The translations under genes and the position numbers were made by a program. From Klebsormidium nitens (Eukaryota > Streptophyta > Klebsormidiophyceae > Klebsormidiales > Klebsormidiaceae): DNA of 64,000 bases. Numbering within the stretch: position 1 is the first letter of the stretch; each line of letters opens with the position of its first letter. Shown one piece after another: positions 1 through 64,000 of the stretch. The notes under the pieces were generated by a model. The model did no database searches. It had not been told where the DNA came from and saw nothing but the letters and a program-made list of their open reading frames with translations. The stretch lies in contig DF237340.1 in assembly GCA_000708835.1 (NCBI GenBank), positions 24,091 through 88,090 on the forward strand, in the 5' to 3' direction.

Positions 1-117
1 GTCGAGTACCTGGGCCACTTCGTGGTACCCAACGGTACCGCACCGCAGCAGGCGAAGGTTGAGGCCATCGTCAAGATGCAGGCACCACATGACATGCCCA
101 CGCTGCGCGCCTCTTAG
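1..117 (+). pseudogene. Reverse transcriptase C-terminal fragment, frameshifted
   Basis: Frame 1 reads VEYLGHFVVPNGTAPQQAKV and runs to a TAG at about 115-117. The reading then resumes in frame 3 with LGTAGYYRRYVRNYSRI, the expected continuation of a Ty3/gypsy RT. One base appears to be missing near 110-113 (cgcgcctcttagg). I infer a single-base deletion in this copy or in the assembly. Confidence 0.85.
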
Positions 118-143
118 GCACTGCCGGCTATTATCGGCGCTAT

Positions 144-1511
144 GTGCGGAATTACTCCCGCATCGCTGAGTCTCTAAACCGCCTCCTTCAGAAGGACGTG
201 CCATGGGAATGGTCAGCTCAGGCTCAAGAAGCCTTCGAGCAGTTGAAGGTCAAACTGACCGAGGCGCCTATCCTCAGGCGGCCCAACTATGACCTGCCCT
301 TTGAGCTGCACACTGATTGGAGCAGCGCCGGCCTGGGCGCCGTGCTCGCTCAGAGAGACGAGGAAGGCAAGGAGTACGTGGTCGCGTACGCCTCTCGTAG
401 CAACAATCGGACTGAGCGCAACTACTCCAGCTATCATGGAGAGTGTCTCGCCGCTGTCTGGGGAGTCCAGATCTTCCGCTGGTACCCCTATGGCCGACAC
501 TTCACGCTGATCACGGATCACGAGCCTCTGAAGTGGCTGATGACGAACATGAGGCTCACAGGAATGCACGCCCGCTGGGCTAACATCCTTCAGGAGTACG
601 AGTTCGAGATCGTTCACCGCAGTGGTCTCAAGAATCTTGACGCGGACGGGCTCTCACGCAACCCGCTCCCCTCAGATCATGACCCGACCGATGCTCGGAT
701 GGATCACACTCCTAGTGACGTCTCTCACATCTCGGCCTGCTTGGCTCGCCTGGCTGTCGGATCCGATAACACTCCGTCACCCATGCCGGCCCTCATTCCA
801 ACTGCTCCTGAGCGCGAACCGCCTGAGGTTGATATGCCAGTCAAGCTTGACCGCGACATATGGCATGATGCCCCCGTGATCGAGTTCCTGCGGGACGGTA
901 CCTACCCACCTGATGCTTCGAGCCAGGTTCGGGACCGCATCTGGCACCGAGCCCAGGGCTATCACTTCGAGCACGACCTGCTGCGCAGGCGTGTTGACGG
1001 CGGTGGGTCAAAGATTGTGCTCAAGCCCGACCAGCGCGCGAACCTGATTCGCCGAGTCCACATGGACATCGGACACTTTGGTGTCAAGAAGACCTACTCA
1101 CTGCTCGAGCCCACATACTGGTGGGTCGGCATGTACGGCCAGGTCGAAGTTGAGGTCAGCTTCTGTGTCGTCTGTGACCGTGTCAAGGCCACCTTCGAGG
1201 TGAAGGATCCCACGCTGAAACCGCTGCCAATCATGGGCATGTTCTACCGTTGGGGCATTGACTTGTTCAAGATGCCAGTCAAATCGACTGCCGGCAACGA
1301 GTACGTGGTTGTGATGATCGAACACTTCAGCAAGTGGATCGAGATCTTTGCCATACCAGCCAAGAAGGCTGAGTACGTTCGCGAGAAATTCATTGAGGTC
1401 CTGGCCCGCTTCGGCGCGCCAGTAGAGGTCGTTACTGACCAAGGCTCAGAGTTCGAAGGCTTGTTTGCCGAGCTCCTGATTGCCCTGTACATCGACCACT
1501 GCATCTCGTGA
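144..1511 (+). pseudogene. Ty3/gypsy pol fragment: RNase H and integrase zinc/DD core
   Basis: A 455-codon open frame covers the RT connection, RNase H (about residues 45-165), a spacer, and integrase. The integrase zinc-binding residues are seen as H-x5-H in VHMDIGHFG and C-x2-C in FCVVCDR. The first two catalytic aspartates are in WGIDLF and VVTDQGSEF. The frame ends early at a TGA (1509-1511), right before the third catalytic residue, because of a frameshift. The ATG at 144 is just the first Met in the frame, not a true start, since homologous sequence continues upstream in another frame. Confidence 0.9.
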
Positions 1512-1512
1512 C

Positions 1513-2313
1513 CACGCGCAGTCCAACGGCCTGTCTGAACGGATCGTTCAGATGATGAAGAAGGCGTTGCGAAAATACTGCGTGCTGTACAACCGCACCC
1601 AGTGGGATGCATTCCTACCTTGGATCATGATGGGTTACCGACTCAGCCGACACACGTCGCTAGGGGGATACTCGCCGTACTACCTGCTGTACAGGCGCCA
1701 CCCCGTTGTGGGCATGCGCATCCGGGACATTGTGAGCGAGCCCATCGACCTCGACTCACCCGTGACAAGCGCCAGGATCCTGAGGGACCGCGCTGAGTTG
1801 TTCAAGACGGCCATGCCTATGGCGTTTGACAACCTGCTGATTGCCCAACACCGTGACACCGAGCGTTATGCCGTTGTCCGGTCTGGCGACTTCAAACCGA
1901 AGATGAAACGCTTCGAGGAAGGGGACTATGTCTACCTCCGGCAACAATCCAAGGACACCATGGAACTGGCCAAGGGCCGTATAATCCTGCGTGTGAAGCA
2001 GCTGCTCGGCACTGGCCGCCTGCTCCCGGAAGGCCGCAGTGATGGCAAGACTATCAAAGATCATGTTGAGAATTGTGCGCCCTGCCACAATCCGAACATC
2101 GATCCATGGCAAAACCCAGCTTTCGCTGAGGACAAGGACCAAGCCTGCGAGGTTTGCCACGATACGGCTGCGAACCGACGCACCGGGCCCATGCTTCTGT
2201 GCGAACACTGCGATTCGGGCTGGCACATGAAGTGCCTGACACCGCCCATCAAGAAGCGGCCCAAGGGCGATTGGTTCTGCCCGCGGTGTCCTCTCAACCG
2301 CCCTCAGATCTGA
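1513..2313 (+). pseudogene. Ty3/gypsy integrase end plus PHD finger
   Basis: After the frameshift near 1505-1512 the integrase resumes as RDHAQSNGLSERIVQMMKK, giving the third catalytic residue (E, about 1537-1539). Next come a GYRLSRHTSLGGYSPYYLLY stretch and a GDYVYLRQ-type C-terminal domain. A cysteine-rich tail follows: CEVC, then MLLCEHCDSGWHMKCLTPP, then GDWFCPRC. That is the Cys4-His-Cys3 pattern of a PHD finger, which in other proteins reads histone H3 tails. The frame stops at TGA 2311-2313. The tail may steer integration to particular chromatin (inference). Confidence 0.9.
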
Positions 2314-2380
2314 GGCGTGTTGGCATGTACCACACTGTGACTCCCTGGTTTCCGCTCAGTCGGGACGACTTCGCCCAGTA

Positions 2381-2390
2381 GGGGGGAGGG
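2381..2390 (+). other. Polypurine tract of the retrotransposon
   Basis: GGGGGGAGGG lies about 70 nt after the pol stop and immediately before the LTR-like DNA. This is where a plus-strand primer for reverse transcription is expected. Confidence 0.65.
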
Positions 2391-2519
2391 ATCATAGATG
2401 ATGTGTATGATGCATATGAGTGACATGAGATGCCATGTATTTTTCTTTCAGCCGAGTGCGCCGAGACTTGTCGGGTATGTTATCGACATGTTACCGCAAC
2501 GACCCAGGACCGCGTGACA
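2388..2519 (+). repeat. LTR-like direct repeat, copy 1
   Basis: This block starts at GGGATCATAGATGATG and ends at CGCGTGACA. It is nearly identical to 3084-3216, with one indel (GAGTGCGCC versus GAGCCTCGCC) and very few substitutions. It lies directly after the polypurine tract, so I read it as the 5' part of the 3' LTR. A 12-nt palindrome, TGACAGCTGTCA (2515-2526), straddles the point where the two copies diverge. Confidence 0.75.
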
Positions 2520-3083
2520 GCTGTCATGCCGTGATCTATCGTTGTTGTAAGGGCTCGGCCCTAAGCTAGTTTTATTCCCCGCGCCTAGTTCATGCCTGCC
2601 GCTCTAGGGTGATCCCTCTGAGCCTGAGCTTCAGCACGTGGCATATCTGCTGAAGGCGTGCGCTTGATATTTGCGCGCGGCCGTTACGATTATATTTCAA
2701 CCGTATGACCACATATTTCGGCGGTTGATAACCGCGTCCAGCCACGGCGGTTATGGCGACATCGACTCCATGCGACTTGTAGACTTCCTAGGCTAGCTGT
2801 AGACTCAGACTACCAGTTTAGACTTCGCGCGATACCACTAGACCGTAGTGACTCGACTTCGACTCTAGACTCGACTCAGATATTCCGACGACAGCGAGTA
2901 TAACCTAGGAACATTCGACTCATTCGCCAACTTTGTGCGAGTTGTGTTTTGGAGACATCAGCGCTCCCTTGTGACGATCAAGGCCGGTCGCCCTTGCATC
3001 CTCTCACCTGCATGACTTAGCACCTTCAAGCGCTTTGACGCTTCCTCCCGCTACGTTTGCCTGCTGTTTGCCACCCCCTGTGT
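2520..3083 (+). mobile_element. Probable remainder of the 3' LTR
   Basis: This non-coding DNA sits between the two copies of the 132-bp block. It is rich in GACT/AGACT-like short words around 2760-2880. If the block marks LTR starts, the LTR is about 696 nt and this is the rest of the first one. I found no clean TG...CA ends, so the boundaries are uncertain. Confidence 0.45.
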
Positions 3084-3216
3084 GGGATCATAGATGATGT
3101 GTATGATGCATATGAGTGACATGAGATGCCATGTATTTTTCTTTTAGCCGAGCCTCGCCGAGACTTGTCGGGTATGTTATCGACATGTTACCGCAACGAC
3201 CCAGGACCGCGTGACA
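3084..3216 (+). repeat. LTR-like direct repeat, copy 2
   Basis: This is the second copy of the block at 2388-2519, starting again at GGGATCATAG and ending at GCGTGACA, after which the sequences differ. It could be a truncated second LTR head joined in tandem, or an internal LTR duplication. Confidence 0.75.
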
Positions 3217-4571
3217 CGTGCTTAACACCGGCTGGCAAACATGCAAAATGACTGCGTCTCGGACACTAATTTGCGTTCATGCAATAGGCACTGCAGCTAG
3301 GTTGAGTACTATATACTAGGTAAGATACACGTGGTTACGTTCAATACGGGAAGGTCATATGCGCCGCGGCGGGGCAGCCGCGACGAGCAAAGAATTCAAG
3401 CCTGCTGCGGCAAGCACTGCATGAGTTCCTCACACACTGACATGAGCAGTGATGTCATTCGGAGCTGCATGATACATATATTCAACCCTCCCATAACTCA
3501 GCGTATCATTCCGAAGTTCTTCAAGTTCTAGAGGTTAGACACCGTATTTCTTGAACTTCGGCTATAACCCAAGGACTCCGCCGCCGCTGTTTATTGAAAA
3601 CTTACCACTAAGTCGAAGCAAGTAAATCTATGAAGCTATCTTCAAACATCGATCTTGCCATCTATTTAAGTTGCTCTTGGCAAACCTTAGTACGTTCCGT
3701 GCGAACTTGGCGAACACGCGTAATACTGCATATAATTGCTAAATTTGCACGCATACTATGATAAGTGCGTCATGGGATCGGACGGCCACCAGTCGATTGC
3801 ATAAAAAACGTCATATTCGTCTTCAATTGAGTCCCATTGAACTTCAAGTTCATGCACGCTCGAGATATTGATTTACGGTACCGTACTCAACGCTTCCATA
3901 GATCACTATTGCGCGCATGAGCGCCTATGGCCTATTTGGCTACGGCGCGGCGACTATGAAAAGAGACCATCGCCCCGCTAACTCATCAATAGTCTATATG
4001 TATGGGTGACTAGCCCGATAAGATATTGTGTAGAATAATTTGTATACTAAGAGGCTGCATGTTGGCACGTAACATGCTGCATGCCTGGACGGTTGAAATA
4101 GTTGCGGCCCCCGGCAGGATCGATCAACACGGTTACTCCCAGAATTGAAATCCGTACGTTTTGATTGATCGAGCGCGGCCGCGCACGTGACTCGCGGACC
4201 CAGACGGCCGGCCCGCACATGCATGCAAGCCCGACGGCGAGAACTTTGTTGCGCACGCGGCTCATTATATGCTCATATGCGAGCAACACTGCTAAATCAA
4301 TAGCTTTTGCAAGACTCACTTAGGCTAGAATGAAATGCATGCGATCTTAAGTTAAGTTAGTGACTGAACTCCGTGCCTGCGCTGCAAATCGATTTTGGCT
4401 ATGCATCGATTGCACCCTCAAGCATCATCTCTTACGTGCCGCGTATCAGTGTACCAGGTAACCACAGGTTGGCCCAACCACTGCCCTAAAATTCAAGTAA
4501 CTGAGTTTCGCATTCCAAGCCGAGCTTTCCTCTCTACTATGGTCACAACTACCTCTCATCCCTCAAAAACT
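3217..4571. other. Intergenic; nothing recognised
   Basis: This stretch lies between the LTR-like DNA and the PI3K stop codon, so the two units converge here. Short ORFs exist (for example 3331-3531) but show no family resemblance. The 3' UTR of the PI3K gene must lie here. I found no convincing poly(A) signal on the minus strand close to the stop. Confidence 0.6.
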
Positions 4572-62553
<57,982 letters not shown>

Positions 62554-63354
62554 TGTTACTGACTGGCAGAATGCACAGAAACCAGGCGCTTGGATCCTTC
62601 TCCTGGACTTTCTGAAGTTTCTGCTTCAGCACTCGTGCATGGGCTTTGCCTCCTCCTACTGTTCTTTCTCAAATTGATAGTTTGCTTGGTGAGGTCCAAT
62701 GACGACCAATGCAGCTGCCTGCTGTTATTGAACGCTGCGCATGGCTTTTCTTGAAGCTAAGCTATCACTTCTTTTTCAGTTGAGATGCAGGCGTGGCTTC
62801 GCTGGGTGCACTGCAGCTCAACTCTGAGCTTGCACTGCTAAGCAGCACTGAAGAACTAGAGACCCCAGCTTAACAAGACCTCCAATCTTTAAACCATAAA
62901 GGAAAGCAAAACTGCACCAGTCAAGCTTCACCAGAAGCTACTGCAGAATGGATTGAACCCTAATGCTGGGCAAGACGCAGAAAAGTCTTCAGCCTGTGTC
63001 TCTGAAGTCGAGCTTCCAAGTCAAAACACTGTCAGCCCTTTCTCCTTCTGCATCACTTTTCGAGCAGAATAGAGGAAGCTGCCTGGGCCGCTCCATGGTG
63101 ACACTGGAGTAGGCAGCGCCAAGCAGCGCCAAATCCCAGCGTTCTGACCCCTCCCAGAATTGTTGCAGTTCAAGGAGAGAGCGGCGAGCCTGCTTCAACT
63201 TCAAGCGCAACTGTTCACCTTCTTCCCAGAATTCGCCAGTACGCGCGCCACTTTCTGCAAATCGTAGCATGACACGCGGAAAGCTTGCGGGCCACGTGAC
63301 TTTTAATAATAGTACATATCTTTCAAAGCCTCGCCCGCAAGTATTGGTGAACTC
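62554..63354 (-). other. Region upstream of the PI3K start
   Basis: This should hold the promoter and 5' UTR of the PI3K gene and the upstream flank of the tRNA gene. I see no TATA box I would defend. One weak ORF lies within it. Confidence 0.5.
62989..63270 (-). CDS. Hypothetical 93-aa ORF, possibly helical
   Basis: It reads MLRFAESGARTGEFWEEGEQ then LRLKLKQARRSLLELQQFWE, a charged amphipathic stretch. It is in the same direction as the PI3K gene and 435 nt upstream of its ATG. It could be an exon, an upstream ORF in the leader, or chance. I do not recognise a family. Confidence 0.25.
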   Translation of the reverse strand: MLRFAESGARTGEFWEEGEQLRLKLKQARRSLLELQQFWEGSERWDLALLGAAYSSVTMERPRQLPLFCSKSDAEGERADSVLTWKLDFRDTG

Positions 63355-63426
63355 GGTCCCATAGTATAGTGGTTAGTACACTGGACTTTGAATCCAGTAA
63401 CCTGGGTTCAAATCCCGGTGGGACCT
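63355..63426 (+). tRNA. tRNA-Gln (anticodon UUG)
   Basis: This is a 72-nt cloverleaf without intron. The acceptor GGTCCCA pairs with TGGGACC (plus discriminator T). The D arm is TAGTATAGTGGTTAGTAC, the anticodon stem CTGGA/TCCAG with loop CTTTGAA, and the T arm CTGGG/CCCGG with loop TTCAAAT. Anticodon TTG decodes CAA. It is typical of cytosolic eukaryotic tRNA-Gln. Boxes A and B for RNA polymerase III lie within the D and T arms. Confidence 0.97.
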
Positions 63427-63701
63427 CTGCGTATTTTTGATGCAAACAGAGGTGCACTTTTAAGTCGGTTCCTGCCGTCGGAGCACAGAATGTTGTCTAG
63501 TTTGTAAACATATTTTTGACCCGGCGCGACTAGAAAGGCATCTGCTGCTTGCGACTTCTCCTTTGTTGATCCTTCGTTCTCGCCGTAGGCTATAGGCGTC
63601 TTGAATGGCATACATGATAGAAAGTCATATGAAGCCGGGTTGTACATCCATGAGTCAATATTGCACGGTATCTTGCTGGCTTCCAGCCGACTCATCTCCA
63701 A
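63408..63701 (-). CDS. Hypothetical 97-aa ORF overlapping the tRNA end
   Basis: It reads MEMSRLEASKIPCNIDSWMY to KIRRGPTGI, with a plausible amino-acid mix. Its stop lies inside the tRNA gene, which argues against a real gene unless an exon ends earlier. No family recognised. Confidence 0.22.
   Translation of the reverse strand: MEMSRLEASKIPCNIDSWMYNPASYDFLSCMPFKTPIAYGENEGSTKEKSQAADAFLVAPGQKYVYKLDNILCSDGRNRLKSAPLFASKIRRGPTGI
63434..63438 (+). terminator. RNA polymerase III terminator (T5)
   Basis: Five T on the non-template strand, 8 nt after the tRNA end. Confidence 0.8.
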
Positions 63702-63760
63702 TTACACTGGCTCTATATTTGAAGCTAGGTACGTTAATCCGATATAGTTGGATTGTACCT

Positions 63761-63898
63761 GCATGATTCCAGAGGGCCAACCATTCAATGATTGCTTAGA
63801 TGCTTAGATGCCCCCTTAGATGCAATTTTTGATCCGTTTTGCATGATTTCAGAGGGCCAACCATTGCTTAGATGCTTAGATGCGATTTTTGATCCGTT
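63761..63898 (+). repeat. Tandem direct repeat, two units
   Basis: Unit 1 (63761-63838) and unit 2 (63841-63898) share GCATGATTYCAGAGGGCCAA, then CCATT, GCTTAGATGCTTAGATGC and TTTTTGATCCGTT. Unit 1 has an extra 20 nt. CTTAGATGC itself repeats two or three times inside each unit. Confidence 0.9.
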
Positions 63899-64000
63899 AA
63901 CCGGTTGGCAAACTATGTGCACATGTAACAATTTGATCGATCGAATTAAGCCGACATGTGGGGCCGCGCGCGGCCGGCGCGGGCGCGGTACTACTCAGTA

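Larger units (their letters stand above)
1..2313 (+). mobile_element. Ty3/gypsy LTR retrotransposon, 3' part of pol, with PHD finger
   Basis: This is the end of a Ty3/gypsy polyprotein; its 5' part lies left of the window. In order I see the end of reverse transcriptase (VEYLGHFVVPNG in frame 1), the connection region, and RNase H with acidic residues in HTDWSSAGLGAVLAQ, the E of ECLAAVWG and the D of LITDHEPLKWL. Then come a leucine/aspartate junction (DADGLSRN), an integrase HHCC zinc region (H and H in VHMDIGHFG, then CVVC), and a DDE core (GIDLF, VVTDQGSEF, and E of SNGLSER). An integrase C-terminal domain follows, and finally a PHD finger. The element would copy itself through RNA and integrate its cDNA. 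Two frameshifts break the frame, so this copy is dead. Family assignment is firm; the exact clade is not determined. Confidence 0.93.

Overview
The window is nuclear DNA from a eukaryote. It carries spliced genes with GT-AG introns plus one apparent U12-type AT-AC intron, a eukaryotic tRNA-Gln(UUG), and a decayed Ty3/gypsy retrotransposon. I cannot name the species. A class I PI3-kinase argues against a land plant and for a protist, alga, amoebozoan or other lineage that keeps this family; this is inference only.

Layout. Positions 1-2313 hold the 3' half of a Ty3/gypsy pol (end of RT, RNase H, integrase) whose C-terminus carries a PHD finger. It is broken by two frameshifts. A polypurine tract follows at about 2381-2390, then LTR-like DNA with a repeated 132-bp block (2388-2519 and 3084-3216). 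Positions 3217-4571 show nothing recognisable.

From 62553 down to 4572, on the minus strand, I can assemble one gene of 26 exons with consistent splice phases and no internal stop. The total is 3564 nt, or 1187 codons plus stop. Its product reads PH domain - probable adaptor-binding (ABD-like) region - linker - Ras-binding domain - C2 - helical domain - PI3K/PI4K catalytic domain. The catalytic part has class I features: DRHNDN, DFG, and a basic activation loop. Exons 1-6 (60242-62553) are separated from exons 7-26 (4572-15655) by one intron of 44,586 nt. Intron 4 (61154-61303) has the hallmarks of a minor-spliceosome AT-AC intron.

The giant intron (15656-60241) contains no convincing gene. 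It is built largely of old, same-orientation degenerate repeats sharing a core near CTCGTCATTGGCC, seen about 50 times. Between about 26.4 and 37.2 kb, several independent landmarks recur with a period of about 4.7-5.0 kb. A younger 0.47-kb duplication (24920-25392 and 46212-46683), a 1.46-kb-spaced pair (about 48.9 and 50.3 kb), a 28-nt poly(A) run, several perfect hairpins and a 575-nt assembly gap also lie inside. The + strand of much of the intron is A-rich and T-poor, which by itself creates long spurious ORFs.

Upstream of the PI3K start lie two weak ORFs, a tRNA-Gln(UUG) gene (63355-63426) with a T5 terminator, and a short tandem repeat near the right edge. If the PI3K model is right, the enzyme makes a 3-phosphoinositide with its catalytic end and carries a phosphoinositide-binding PH domain at its other end.
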